A DNA stretch of 64,000 nt from Bacillota bacterium (GCA_023436245.1 JAEZJZ010000115.1:1-64000), one strand, 5' to 3'; shown: positions 25,559 through 34,131, counted from the first letter of the stretch. The notes: generated by a model from the sequence alone, not told the origin. A program made the numbers and translations.

Positions 25559-25599
25559 GCTCGTCCCTCCTCGTAGGCCGCGTCAGGCAGCCTGTCTAC

Positions 25600-26127
25600 T
25601 CACACTAGAACTATGACCAACAGTATTCCGGATAGTACGCCGAGATAGCGCCACATCCGCTCATTGCTCTGTCTTGATTGCTCAGCTCGGGTCTCCTCCC
25701 GCGCCAGTTGCTGCACAGCCAGCAGCAGGTGACGTTCCTGATCGGTCCGATCAGAGAGACCGATCAGACCACCCAGCTGCTCAAGTATTTCCAGATCGGA
25801 TTGCAGCAGCGCGGAGTTCGCCCGAAACTCCGCCAGACCGGCTCCCCACGCCTCATCTGCGGTTGTGCCGGCGCAGCTCAGAACGGCAGCTGCCTTGCGG
25901 AACAGCGCATCTACCGGGGGCGGACTTGACTGCGACAGTCGCAGAAAGGCCTCCGGCAGCGGTGTCGCTCCGTAACCTATCTCAGTGGCCAGGCCCTGCA
26001 ACACCGACTGCAGTGCCCGCAGTTGCCGAGGTCGCTCGGCGTAGCCACGAGCAATGGTGAAACCGGCCATACTGGTTGCAAAGACCACCATGCCGGCTGC
26101 AATCAACTTCACGAACCAGACTGGCAC
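25600..26127 (-). CDS. spoIIIAB: Stage III sporulation protein AB
   Basis: A 175-residue SpoIIIAB with one N-terminal and one C-terminal membrane helix and a helical middle part (RQLRALQSVLQGLATEIGY ... PLPEAFLRLS). The fold resembles the T2SS/T4P GspF domain in other family members. GTG 26127 follows GAGGT; the gene overlaps the end of spoIIIAA by about 19 bases. Confidence 0.93.
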   Translation of the reverse strand: MPVWFVKLIAAGMVVFATSMAGFTIARGYAERPRQLRALQSVLQGLATEIGYGATPLPEAFLRLSQSSPPPVDALFRKAAAVLSCAGTTADEAWGAGLAEFRANSALLQSDLEILEQLGGLIGLSDRTDQERHLLLAVQQLAREETRAEQSRQSNERMWRYLGVLSGILLVIVLV

Positions 26128-27077
26128 GCCAACCTACCTCCCATCTGATCGAGTACCGCTTCCACCGTCCCCGGCCCGCGGCGTGTGCTGAGCACAACGT
26201 ACCGACCAAACGACTCGTTTTGCAGCAGTTCACAGAGTACCGGGCGCTGCGCCAGCTCACGCAGGTCGGCTGCATGGGCGCTGGTGATCACCGCTACCCC
26301 GCTGTGCAGGGCCTCCATCAGTGCTGCCGCGTCCTCACGCCGTCCAATCTCATCCGTAATCAACACCTCTGGCGACAGTGCCCTCAGAGCCATCACCATT
26401 CCTTCCGCCTTGGGGCAAGCGTCAAGCACGTCACAACGCGGGCCAACGTCCAGCGTCGGCACACCCTGGTAGCAAGCAGCCAGCTCTGAACGCTCATCGA
26501 TCAACGCCACTTTGAAACCACGCGGCAGACACGCCGCTCCCAGGCTCAACGAGCGGGCCAAATCGCGGAGCAGCGTGGTCTTACCAGCCTGCGGCGGTGA
26601 AACAAGCAGGGTACAATGCGGCAATCCATCTGGCCGCAAGAGCCGCGGGAGCAACGCAGCGGCACAACCAATCACTTGCTTGGCCAACCTCAGGTTGAAC
26701 CCGGTGATGTACTTCAGGGTCTTAACCTTGCCGTGTTCCAGAACTGCCCGCCCGGTCAGTCCCACCCGGTGCCCACCAGGAATGGTGATGTAGCCGGACC
26801 GCAGCTCTTCCTCCAGCGCATACAGAGAACTCTGGCTGACTGTGGCCAACAGGTGGCGAATGTCCCTGGCCTCCGCCTGCACTGGTCGCGCAGTACTCGT
26901 TACAAATCCGGATGAGGAAAGCCATAGCTCTCCCGCACTGCCGTAGGCCAGCACAGGTTGTCCCTGCCTGATGCGGATTTCCTGCAGCCCAGCCAACAGC
27001 TCTGGTCGCGTGGACAGGATGGATGTATGCCATTCTCTCGGTAACACATTGCAGACCTGCTGCAAGTCATGAGCCAT
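26109..27077 (-). CDS. spoIIIAA: Stage III sporulation protein AA (ATPase)
   Basis: A 322-residue secretion-type ATPase that powers the SpoIIIA complex. Walker A is SPPQAGKTTLLRD, slightly altered from the usual PPxxGKTT, and Walker B is EVLITDEIGRRED; IPGGHRVGLTGRAV is a conserved N-domain motif. I place the start at ATG 27077 just after a GGAGGGGGTGGG stretch; a GTG six codons earlier would absorb the ribosome site. First gene of the operon; family A repeats, not efp, lie upstream. Confidence 0.96.
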   Translation of the reverse strand: MAHDLQQVCNVLPREWHTSILSTRPELLAGLQEIRIRQGQPVLAYGSAGELWLSSSGFVTSTARPVQAEARDIRHLLATVSQSSLYALEEELRSGYITIPGGHRVGLTGRAVLEHGKVKTLKYITGFNLRLAKQVIGCAAALLPRLLRPDGLPHCTLLVSPPQAGKTTLLRDLARSLSLGAACLPRGFKVALIDERSELAACYQGVPTLDVGPRCDVLDACPKAEGMVMALRALSPEVLITDEIGRREDAAALMEALHSGVAVITSAHAADLRELAQRPVLCELLQNESFGRYVVLSTRRGPGTVEAVLDQMGGRLACQSGS

Positions 27078-27105
27078 CCTACCCACCCCCTCCACCTTTG
27101 CTTCG

Positions 27106-27216
27106 CAACCATAGCTTCACTGGAGATCGCAACACAGAGTGTTGATTTGGAACATGACGATAGTTGCTTCGCAACCATCGCTATTGTTTAGATCGCAGCA
27201 CTAAAGTGCCGCTTTT
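27106..27216 (-). repeat. Family A repeats, two copies in the spoIIIAA upstream region
   Basis: Read on the minus strand there are two units. The first has GCGGCACtttaGTGCTGC, linker GATCTAAACAATAG and CGATGGTTGcgaaGCAACTATCG; the second has CAACACtctGTGTTGCGATCTCC and a shortened hairpin 2 next to the spoIIIAA ribosome site. The orientation matches transcription of spoIIIAA, so these hairpins may lie in its leader. Confidence 0.8.
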
Positions 27217-27303
27217 GTACAGACTATGGCCTGTCCACGGCCTTTATGACAGGATTCATCTGGCGAGACAGCTTGTTTCGCAGGCCGTTCTGCCGAACAC
27301 AAA

Positions 27304-27337
27304 ACGAAAGAGGCAGAGAGCTGATGCTCTCTGCCTC
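27304..27337 (-). terminator. Terminator of the zinc-ribbon gene
   Basis: A perfect 12-bp stem, GAGGCAGAGAGC at 27310-27321 with 27326-27337, loop of four, followed on the minus strand by TTTCGTTTTG. Confidence 0.85.
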
Positions 27338-27351
27338 GCGCGTCCTGGTCA

Positions 27352-27678
27352 TCAAGTGGGATTGGCCAATAGGATGGGCTGACCGCAGTTGGAACAGATT
27401 GCGGCGGCTGCCAGCGCCGTCTCCGGTGTCAGCACGACTGCCGCCTGACAGTTGGGGCAACGAGTCGCGGTTGGCAGCACCGACGGGTGTAGGTGCTCTG
27501 CTGTCGGGATCTGCTCGGTGATCTCGTTCAGCAGTTCATCGATAATGTCCAGACTGGACATCCAGAGAGTACTGTCGTCGTCTTCATCCGCCAGAAGTAG
27601 CAGTGCCTTGCTGCGGAGTCCGGCCGCCTTCCTGGCCAATAGTTCCAAGCGCAACACCAGTTCATCATGGCTACTCAT
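27352..27678 (-). CDS. Zinc-ribbon hypothetical protein
   Basis: A 108-residue protein with an N-terminal helical, acidic part (residues 1-65; LADEDDDSTLWMSSLDIIDELLNE) and a C-terminal zinc ribbon formed by CPNC and CSNC about 20 residues apart. I do not recognise a named family. It is monocistronic, has its own terminator, and is divergent from the ATP-grasp-like gene. A regulatory or protein-binding role is possible but not shown. Confidence 0.7.
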   Translation of the reverse strand: MSSHDELVLRLELLARKAAGLRSKALLLLADEDDDSTLWMSSLDIIDELLNEITEQIPTAEHLHPSVLPTATRCPNCQAAVVLTPETALAAAAICSNCGQPILLANPT

Positions 27679-27761
27679 CGCTCGCCTCTCCTCATCACAT
27701 GGCTTCTCCTTCTAATGTCTCTCGCTACCAGCAAAAGATACCCGCCAGCGATTAGCGGTCC

Positions 27762-27793
27762 TTATGCCATCCGAGGCAGTCATAAGCTATAAT
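27762..27793 (+). promoter_or_regulatory. Possible promoter of the ATP-grasp-like gene
   Basis: A perfect TATAAT at 27788-27793, 86 bases upstream of the ATG at 27880. The -35 side is poor (TTATGC about 20 bases upstream), so only the -10 is convincing. Confidence 0.35.
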
Positions 27794-27879
27794 GATATGC
27801 AAGTGGAACCGCAGCCGGCCCAGCTGCATAACATATTAGGGCGCAGACTGACTCAGTACAAGACAAAGGGTGAGCACAT

Positions 27880-29277
27880 ATGCAGGATGCAGAGATCTGC
27901 CTATCCATAGACGAAGCGATGGCTCTGGCCAATATTTCCCGCAACACAGCCAGGGCCGTTCCGACTGGCCGCTGGTCACCATTTCGCATTTCACCGGAGC
28001 CGTTCTTCGTCGACCGCCTAACCGCTGAGCGGCTTGAGACACTCGGACCGTGGTTGCGAGATTTCTATCATGCGGCAGACCGACTCTACCATTTGAGCGC
28101 AAACGGTGATGCCCCTGCCTTCGTGGCCGGTCATTTGGACGCCGGTAAACCAGATTGGCTGGTTCGGGTAGCACGGGCAGAGAGTTTCCGTGAACAAATT
28201 CCAGTGATCATCCGGCCGGACTTGCTCTTCACCAACACTGGGTTGCGAGCGACCGAACTGGATTCGGTACCCGGCAGCATGGGCTTATTGGCGTTTCTGG
28301 AGGAAACCTACGCCCGGTTGGGCTGCCCACTGATGGGGCGACAGCCGACCGCCGAAGCTTTCCTACAGGCGCTGCAAAGCCTGCCGGGTGAAGATGGGAT
28401 GACAGCAATCGTTATCTCCGACGAGTGCGCCAGCTATCGGCTGGAGACTGCCTGGTTAGCCGAGCGTTGGCAGGACCAGGGTGACAACTCGCCGGTGGTA
28501 GTGCGTCCAGAGGAACTGCAGTATTCAGAGGCCGGGGTCAGCTACAATGGCGTCCGGGTGACCAGAGTCTATCGGTTCTTTGAGCTGTTTGACTGGCAGA
28601 ACGTAGACGGGGCCCACGCTCTCTTGCACCTGGCCGCCTCCGGAAGAGTGGCACTCACTCCCCCGCCCAAGCATTACCTGGAGGAGAAGATGTGGTTCGC
28701 CTTTCTGCACGATCCTCTATTGTCTGCTTACTGGCAGAAACTGTTGAGCGAGGAGGTGCTGACTGGTCTGCAGCAGCTATTCCCTCCAACCTGGCTGGTG
28801 GCGCCGGACAGAACCAGCCCTCTGGGCGATTGGCAGCGGCTGCGACAAACTAGTCGGCGTGAACGGCCCTTCGTGCTCAAGCCGTCAGGCTTCTCTGCGC
28901 TGGCCTGGGGCGGACACGGCTTCAGCCGCGGCAAGGACTACACGACGGGAAACTGGGCTGAAACCATCGCCCAATTACTCAGCCAGAGCGATCAATCTCC
29001 GTTTGTGCTACAGTCCTATGCACATTCCTTGCCAAGGCAAGTCAGTTTCTATGATGTCCCGACAGCAGCCATCCAGCAGTTTTCGGGAAAAACCAGGCTC
29101 TGCCCCTACTACTTCTTGCATCTCCACAAGCGCAGCTTTGCGGAACAAGAGGACGTGAGTCTGAGCGGGGCGCTGGCGACCACTGTTCCGATGCAGAAAC
29201 CCGTGATTCACGGCATGACCGAGGCGGTAATGGCACCGACGGCGATAATGCGAGACTGTTCAATTTATGTTCCGTAG
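27880..29277 (+). CDS. Circularly permuted ATP-grasp-like protein
   Basis: A 465-residue protein resembling circularly permuted ATP-grasp/glutathionylspermidine synthase-type ligases: PVIIRPDLLFTNTGLRATELDSVPGSMG (seen in shorter pieces), GVRVTRVYRFFELFDW, and PFVLKPSGFSALAWGG, where the Lys would contact ATP. The substrate is unknown. AAAGGGTGAG lies before the ATG. It is the only substantial plus-strand gene. The last ten codons (IMRDCSIYVP) and the stop are made of family C repeat DNA, so the natural C-terminus was probably replaced or extended by a repeat insertion. Confidence is good for the gene, moderate for the fold. Confidence 0.75.
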   Translation: MQDAEICLSIDEAMALANISRNTARAVPTGRWSPFRISPEPFFVDRLTAERLETLGPWLRDFYHAADRLYHLSANGDAPAFVAGHLDAGKPDWLVRVARAESFREQIPVIIRPDLLFTNTGLRATELDSVPGSMGLLAFLEETYARLGCPLMGRQPTAEAFLQALQSLPGEDGMTAIVISDECASYRLETAWLAERWQDQGDNSPVVVRPEELQYSEAGVSYNGVRVTRVYRFFELFDWQNVDGAHALLHLAASGRVALTPPPKHYLEEKMWFAFLHDPLLSAYWQKLLSEEVLTGLQQLFPPTWLVAPDRTSPLGDWQRLRQTSRRERPFVLKPSGFSALAWGGHGFSRGKDYTTGNWAETIAQLLSQSDQSPFVLQSYAHSLPRQVSFYDVPTAAIQQFSGKTRLCPYYFLHLHKRSFAEQEDVSLSGALATTVPMQKPVIHGMTEAVMAPTAIMRDCSIYVP

Positions 29278-29365
29278 AGGCTCGGCATGCCGAGCCGATC
29301 CCGGCACCACTGCATGCTGTGGTGCTACGACCCTAAGGAAATCGGACTTTTGAACGCTCTCGCGA
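29247..29365. repeat. Family C repeat
   Basis: Starts at GCGAGACTGTTCAATTT, contains the palindrome GGCTCGGcatgCCGAGCC (29279-29296), and ends near TGAACGCTCTCGCGAT. Related copies lie at 49046-49165, 53611-53664, 55891-55966 and 56168-56205. It overlaps the end of the ATP-grasp-like gene. Confidence 0.75.
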
Positions 29366-29430
29366 TAATGCCGCAGGAGTAGCGAGACGGAAACGCGGCG
29401 AGGCGCAACAGCGGAAGGGGCTGTCGCAAG

Positions 29431-29520
29431 AGCTCGCAACACTTTGTGTTGCTGGCATGGCGCCCCTACGAGACACGGGCATACCCCGCTTGTTCGTAGG
29501 GCTCGCATGAATGCGACCCG
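29431..29520. repeat. Fused family A half hairpin and family B unit
   Basis: GCAACACtttGTGTTGC followed directly by GGCATGGCGCCCCTACG, then CGTAGGGCTCGCAT and ATGCGACCCG. The same A-to-B junction occurs at 53505-53585. Confidence 0.75.
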
Positions 29521-29563
29521 TGTGGTGCCACATCGTAACCTATAGAGCGCATTTGCGTACCCA

Positions 29564-29600
29564 AACGCGAGAGAGACGACACCCGTCGTCTCTCTCGCGC
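29564..29600. terminator. Perfect 15-bp hairpin
   Basis: CGCGAGAGAGACGAC (29566-29580) pairs fully with 29585-29599 around an ACCC loop. On the minus strand it is followed by TTTGGG, so it may terminate the flavin reductase gene; the T-run is short. Confidence 0.5.
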
Positions 29601-29661
29601 TATTCATGGGATGCTATTGCGATAGTCTCTCTTGATCTTCAGGGTGTTGTCACTCACAACC

Positions 29662-30231
29662 CTACTTTGTCTTCATCTGCTTTCCAACCCCGCCGCGGGC
29701 GACCATTTCACCCAGTCCGAAGTAAGTGCCTCCGGCATAGCTCACTGGCTTCACTGCCAACGGGTCGATGCGGTTCTGCCCGATGCAGGATTCCTCCGCC
29801 GAAACGGCAACTATCTCCGCGATGAACAGATCGTGCGACCCTAGGCTGACCACCTGACGCACCTTGCACTCTAGACTCACCGGGCATTCGGCAATCAAGG
29901 GGGCGAACTTCAGCTTGCTGGCCGGAGCTGGGGTGAAACCGCACTCCGCAAATTTGTCATAGTCGCGACCGCTGACGATGCCGCAGAAATCCATGGCAGT
30001 TACCTGTTCGCTGGTCGGAATGTTCAGCCCAAACTCCCCTGTCTCAGTGATCAGCTGATGGGAGAGGCGCGATGGTCTCAGGCCGACGGCCACCATCGGC
30101 GGTTCCGAACAGACTGTACCCACCCAAGCCACGGTGACGATGTTTGGTCTGCCGCTCCGGCCTTGTGCACTGATCATCACTGCCGGGACCGGGAATAGCG
30201 CCGTACTGGCGGCAAGCACTGTCTTGGACAA
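29662..30231 (-). CDS. Flavin reductase family protein (FMN-binding split barrel)
   Basis: A protein of about 189 aa with the split-barrel flavin reductase/flavoredoxin pattern: PVPAVMISAQ, NIVTVAWVGTVCSEPPMVAVGLRPSRLSHQLI (in pieces) and GEFGLNIPT, then CGIVSGRDYDKF. Such proteins bind FMN and act as flavin reductases or flavoredoxins in anaerobes. I use TTG 30231, nine bases after AAAGGG; a GTG at 30249 has no site of its own. It stands alone between repeats and a HAD phosphatase. Confidence 0.88.
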   Translation of the reverse strand: MSKTVLAASTALFPVPAVMISAQGRSGRPNIVTVAWVGTVCSEPPMVAVGLRPSRLSHQLITETGEFGLNIPTSEQVTAMDFCGIVSGRDYDKFAECGFTPAPASKLKFAPLIAECPVSLECKVRQVVSLGSHDLFIAEIVAVSAEESCIGQNRIDPLAVKPVSYAGGTYFGLGEMVARGGVGKQMKTK

Positions 30232-30309
30232 GAAATCACACCCTTTCACCTTATCTTAGCCGAGAAGCTCGGCCGGCATGACAACGACGACTGCAACCCT
30301 GCGAGTTGC

Positions 30310-30942
30310 TCAGGACAAAATCGCCAGCAACTCCGGGAAGCTACTGATCACGTGATCTGCTTCCGACAGCTCTCCGGCTTGCCCTACCCCAAACTGGCAG
30401 CCTACCGTAAGCAGACCGTTCTCTTTCCCGGCAGCAATATCGTGCCAGCGGTCACCCACCATGGCTCCTGGCAAACCCATCCCCGGAAGCACAACGGCCA
30501 TAATCTCCGCCTTGGTCTTGCCGGGGAAGTCCCCAGCGCAGAAACGGCCCGCGAAAAACTGACCGATGCCCAACGCGTCTGGAACAGCCCGCAGATAGCT
30601 AGGCCCGCAGTTGCTGAGGATATGTAGATCGCAACCGGCATCGCGCAGTTTAACCAGGGTGTCAGCCACTCCTGGAAACGGTCTTGCCAGACCCGAACTG
30701 ATCAGTTCCAACTCCGCCTGCGCCATCAAGCTGTCTGCCAACTGCCATACCCTTTGTTCCGACTCTGGCAACAAGCGGCGCCAAATGTCCTCGTTCTGAT
30801 AGCCTAGCGTGTCCAGCAACACCTGGTCCGTCGGAGACGGCAGGGAAAGCTCCTGAAAAACCCGCCGATAGGCGGGTAGAACGACGCTGTGCGGCGGCCA
30901 AAGAGTGCCGTCCAAATCAAAAAACACTGTCCTGGTGCGCAA
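30310..30942 (-). CDS. HAD family hydrolase
   Basis: A 210-residue haloacid dehalogenase-type phosphatase. Motif I is FFDLDGTLW (DxDGT), motif II ILSNCG, the Lys is in FPGKTKAEIM, and motif IV is AMVGDRWHDIAAG. A helical cap follows motif I, as in phosphoglycolate phosphatases. The substrate cannot be told from sequence. The start is TTG with GAGGG upstream. Family A repeats follow upstream of the gene. Confidence 0.9.
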   Translation of the reverse strand: MRTRTVFFDLDGTLWPPHSVVLPAYRRVFQELSLPSPTDQVLLDTLGYQNEDIWRRLLPESEQRVWQLADSLMAQAELELISSGLARPFPGVADTLVKLRDAGCDLHILSNCGPSYLRAVPDALGIGQFFAGRFCAGDFPGKTKAEIMAVVLPGMGLPGAMVGDRWHDIAAGKENGLLTVGCQFGVGQAGELSEADHVISSFPELLAILS

Positions 30943-30957
30943 TCGATACCCTCATTT

Positions 30958-31058
30958 CAGCAGCACGCAGTGCTGCGATCTTCAATCAAAGCGATGGTTG
31001 CGCAGCAACTATCGACTTGTACCTCAGCAGCACGCAGTGCTGCTACGTAGTGCTGCTG
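30958..31058. repeat. Family A repeat, one full and one half copy
   Basis: The full unit is 30958-31023: GCAGCACgcaGTGCTGC, GATCTTCAATCAAAG, CGATGGTTGcgcaGCAACTATCG, then ACTTGTACC. A lone hairpin 1 and a further GTAGTGCTGCTG fill 31025-31058. It ends exactly at the stop of the next gene. Confidence 0.88.
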
Positions 31059-31490
31059 CTAGTTTACACGTTGCGGAAAGCTGTAAATCACCGCTCTCGA
31101 CGGCTCATCTTCCTGCAGGTGTAGGCTGGCGGTGCGAGAAAACACCAGGCTGTAGCCAAGCACAGACAACTCATACTTTGACTCGGCCTGGTATGAGAAT
31201 TCGGATGGATAATGCAACAGCATGAAATGCTGACCGGAGAAGTTGAAGTCAAACAGGAAGTGGTCTGCTTGGTCGGCCTCGTGGCGAATGGTGATGCCGT
31301 TGTGAGAGAGGAAACACTGGATCATGCCGTCCTCGTTGATCCCGATGTGGACCGCGACGTGCGAGTCGGCGGCTCTAATCACCAATGTGTGCAACTCATG
31401 GCAAAGAATGGCCAACGGGGGAAACCTGGGTATGACGTTGTCAGCCCGATGATATCGGACCGTGAACTTACCCACATCGATACTCTGCAC
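31059..31490 (-). CDS. Hypothetical protein, 143 aa
   Basis: A 143-residue soluble protein without signal peptide or Cys motif, beta-rich by composition (VRYHRADNVIPRFPPLAILCHELHTLVIRAADSHVAVHIG in pieces). GTG 31490 is preceded by GAGGGGGG at good spacing, which supports a real gene. Its stop lies against a family A repeat. I do not recognise the family. Confidence 0.6.
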   Translation of the reverse strand: MQSIDVGKFTVRYHRADNVIPRFPPLAILCHELHTLVIRAADSHVAVHIGINEDGMIQCFLSHNGITIRHEADQADHFLFDFNFSGQHFMLLHYPSEFSYQAESKYELSVLGYSLVFSRTASLHLQEDEPSRAVIYSFPQRVN

Positions 31491-31601
31491 TGGAAACCCC
31501 CCTCAGCCAGCCGCCTACTCTGCTGCATAATTTCGCTACTATGAGCGATAATTCCTGCCCGATGAGCGCAGGTGAAATCTGCCTTGCCACTAGAGACGGC
31601 A

Positions 31602-31630
31602 ACTAAACAGCCCCGTCAATGACGGGGCTG
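31602..31630 (-). terminator. Terminator of the M42 peptidase gene
   Basis: A perfect 10-bp stem, CAGCCCCGTC at 31608-31617 with 31621-31630, followed on the minus strand by TTTAG. Confidence 0.7.
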
Positions 31631-31652
31631 CGCAGTTGAGATTGACCCAGCG

Positions 31653-32735
31653 CTAGATGAAGCTGAGCGTTGCGATCTGCTCAATGTTCTGGCATACAGC
31701 CTTCAGCAGGTCCAGCGCCGCTAGGGCATCGTTCAGATCGAGCATCTCGACCGGAGAGTGCGAGTAACGACGAGGAATGGTGAGGGCTGCAGCAAAGATG
31801 CCGTCACGCACGAGATGCATCGCCGTGGCATCGGTGTTGCCGCCACTGAATACTGCCAGTTGGTAGGGCACCTTGGCCGCATCGGCGACTTCTACGACGA
31901 ACTTCTTCACAGCCGGATTGAGCAGGAAGCCCTTGCCGCCGGTGCCGCCGCTCAGGACCTGTACCGCCGGTCCGCGACCAATCAGAATCGGCAGTTCCTT
32001 GTTGGTGTTGATATCCGGGGTGTCGCCGGCAGGCACTGTATCCAGAGCAATGGCCAGGTCGGGGTTGACACGGTGAGCAGCAACGGTGGCGCCGCGCAGA
32101 CCCACCTCTTCCTGAACGGTGATCACGCCGTGAATCTCGCCGGCAAAGTCGAGATCCTGCAGATACTCAAACAGCTTCACCAGCAGCGCGCAACCGACAC
32201 GATCGTCCACTGCCTTACCAAAGACGCGATCAGGGTTGCCGCCCAGAGACTCCAGGGGAGCAACATAGACGATCGGGTCACCGACCTTGATGCCCAGCGC
32301 CTTGACTTCCTCGTCTGAGCCAACGCCAAGATCGATATAGAGGTTGTCGGAGTTGACCACGCGAGTGCGTTCTTCCGCAGTCTGCATATGTCCGGCTTTG
32401 ACGCCGATGATGCCTACATGGTCGTTCACCTTGACGTGGCGACCGAGCAGCAATGGATCTAGGGTGCCACCAACCTTATGGAAGCGCACATAACCGTTCT
32501 TCTCGATGCTCTTCACCATCGCGCCAATTTCGTCGGAATGGGCCGCAATCATCAGGCGAGGACCTGGCTTACTACCCTTCTTCACCGCGAAGATGTTGCC
32601 GAAACGATCAACTTCGACGGAATCAGCCAGCGGCTTGAACAACTCGACCAAACGCTTGACCACCAGGGTCTCCTGTCCGGAGATTCCAGGGATAGCGGTC
32701 AACTCAGCCAACAACGACTTCAGTTCTGACTTCAT
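31653..32735 (-). CDS. M42 family metallopeptidase (glutamyl aminopeptidase/TET-like)
   Basis: A 360-residue M42 aminopeptidase with the co-catalytic metal ligands visible: His in IAAHSDEIG, Asp in KAVDDRVG, catalytic Glu pair in TVQEEVG, Asp in IALDTVPAG and His in RRYSHSPVE. These enzymes form large tetrahedral complexes in the cytoplasm and trim peptides. AAGGAGGG precedes the ATG. Monocistronic, with its own terminator. Confidence 0.93.
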   Translation of the reverse strand: MKSELKSLLAELTAIPGISGQETLVVKRLVELFKPLADSVEVDRFGNIFAVKKGSKPGPRLMIAAHSDEIGAMVKSIEKNGYVRFHKVGGTLDPLLLGRHVKVNDHVGIIGVKAGHMQTAEERTRVVNSDNLYIDLGVGSDEEVKALGIKVGDPIVYVAPLESLGGNPDRVFGKAVDDRVGCALLVKLFEYLQDLDFAGEIHGVITVQEEVGLRGATVAAHRVNPDLAIALDTVPAGDTPDINTNKELPILIGRGPAVQVLSGGTGGKGFLLNPAVKKFVVEVADAAKVPYQLAVFSGGNTDATAMHLVRDGIFAAALTIPRRYSHSPVEMLDLNDALAALDLLKAVCQNIEQIATLSFI

Positions 32736-32802
32736 TTCGTTCCCTCCTTTATCTTCCTGGCAACTGATCGAAAACCTAGTCAGTCACCAAAGATAGCATC
32801 AG

Positions 32803-33294
32803 CTACTTCTTGAGCACAATTTTCAGGATCAGGGGCATGATCGAGACTATCGAAATCATGCGCAAGAGCTGCAGCAACGCAACCGTGGGAGTATCGGCGC
32901 CGAAGCTCATCGAGGTCAACGTCATTTCGGTCATGCCGCCAGGGCTGCTGCTGAACAGCGCAGTCGTCAAATCCATGCCGGTGACTTTGGCCAGAATGAA
33001 CCCCGCCACGAGGCTGAGCGAGATCATTGCCACTACCAAGACCACCGCCGGCAACAGCATGGTGCGCAATGACGCCACTGTCTGCCGTGTGATGCTCAGT
33101 CCCAGTATTCCCCCGACAACCATTTGCGCAGCGGTGCGAAAATTCGGCGGAATCTGGCCCACATAGCCAAAGCCGAGGTTAGCCACCGCTACCGCGATCA
33201 TCGCGCCGAGCAAGGCACCGGCAGGTAGCTTCAGTTTGAGGCCGATGGAACCGCCAATTACCGCCAACAACAATGTGAACACTATCTTCTCCAC
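32803..33294 (-). CDS. AbrB family membrane protein (half-size)
   Basis: A membrane protein of about 163 aa with five or six hydrophobic segments, matching one repeat of the AbrB/YP_ transporter family (LPAGALLGAMIAVAVANLGF, AAQMVVGGILGLSIT, SSSPGGMTEMTLTSMSFG). Many members have two such repeats; this is a single one, perhaps acting as a dimer. GTG 33294 has AAGGAAGG eight bases upstream; ATG 33342 is a possible longer start. The transported substrate is unknown. Confidence 0.82.
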   Translation of the reverse strand: MEKIVFTLLLAVIGGSIGLKLKLPAGALLGAMIAVAVANLGFGYVGQIPPNFRTAAQMVVGGILGLSITRQTVASLRTMLLPAVVLVVAMISLSLVAGFILAKVTGMDLTTALFSSSPGGMTEMTLTSMSFGADTPTVALLQLLRMISIVSIMPLILKIVLKK

Positions 33295-33425
33295 CTGCAG
33301 TGCCTTCCTTTCTGTCTGTTTCGCCAAGCCCAACTCGGGCATACAGGCACCCCCTAAACTATTCGCATTGTCTTATAAATTCGTTTGCCGAAGGAAATAT
33401 CCTGCCTGGCACCACCGGTGAAGTA

Positions 33426-33475
33426 GAAAAACCGGGCCCTGCGGCCCGGTGACCAGCAACACGTAGTGTTGCTGT
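33426..33475 (-). terminator. Terminator plus adjoining family A half hairpin
   Basis: ACCGGGCC-CTGC-GGCCCGGT (33431-33450) is followed on the minus strand by TTTTCT, a good terminator for the gene ending at 33487. Beside it GCAACACgtaGTGTTGC (33455-33471) is a lone family A hairpin 1. Confidence 0.8.
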
Positions 33476-33486
33476 GTTGCGTCTGT

Positions 33487-34131
33487 TTACGGATTGGTCG
33501 TCTCGCTATCCGGCTGCTTGTAGAGGTCAACAAAGGAGTAGCCGGTCGGGGTCTCGGTTGTGGAATTGTAATAGATGACCCGGTCCAACTTGTGATTTTC
33601 GTTGAAGGACATCACATACTGCTCCCCGGTACCCTGCTCGCTGTCAACAACGCGGATCAACGATACATCGTTGTAGCCGGAGCTATTCTGTTGAAATGCC
33701 AGCTTGAACTCTTTGTTGTCGAGAGCCGACTTCATGTTCTGAATCAGCTGGGGTAGATCATGGTAGAACTCGGGCAACTGATCCAGCGCATACTCGGTCT
33801 CTTTCTTGTCAGCGATCGAGGTGAACTTCCACTTGTCAGCGCCCTTGTCTACGGTATAACTCGGCCACTCATCCTTGTTCAAATAGTACCCATACGCAAA
33901 TTGCTTGACGTTCTGCCAATCCTCTTCCAACCACCCGACGCCACGATTCACAATCATGCCCAACACGCGCGGAGTGGCACTCTCGTAGCTGGTCAAGTTA
34001 AGGTTGGGGAAGAAATAGACAGCGGCAAATATGAGCACAATGGCTACGCCAACGCCTGCCGTGATGATCAAATCCCATGCCGGCTTACGCTGCCCTTCCC
34101 GGGCTTGACGCCGCCTCTCCTGTCTGTTCAT
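33487..34131 (-). CDS. Membrane-anchored hypothetical protein
   Basis: A 214-residue protein: a basic N-terminus (MNRQERRRQAREGQRKP), one transmembrane helix (about 22-42), then an extracytoplasmic domain of about 170 residues rich in aromatic and acidic residues (WLEEDWQNVKQFAYGYYLNKDEWP). No Cys and no known motif. The topology is of a secreted domain tethered to the membrane. It lies between cobO and the AbrB-like gene and ends at its own terminator. Function unknown. Confidence 0.75.
   Translation of the reverse strand: MNRQERRRQAREGQRKPAWDLIITAGVGVAIVLIFAAVYFFPNLNLTSYESATPRVLGMIVNRGVGWLEEDWQNVKQFAYGYYLNKDEWPSYTVDKGADKWKFTSIADKKETEYALDQLPEFYHDLPQLIQNMKSALDNKEFKLAFQQNSSGYNDVSLIRVVDSEQGTGEQYVMSFNENHKLDRVIYYNSTTETPTGYSFVDLYKQPDSETTNP

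Larger units (their letters stand above)
29278..29661. other. Repeat-filled intergenic region
   Basis: The 384 bases between the convergent ATP-grasp-like and flavin reductase genes are nearly all repeats: family C to about 29365, a family A half hairpin (GCAACACtttGTGTTGC) fused to a family B unit at 29431-29520, and a perfect hairpin at 29566-29599. No gene is seen. Confidence 0.7.
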
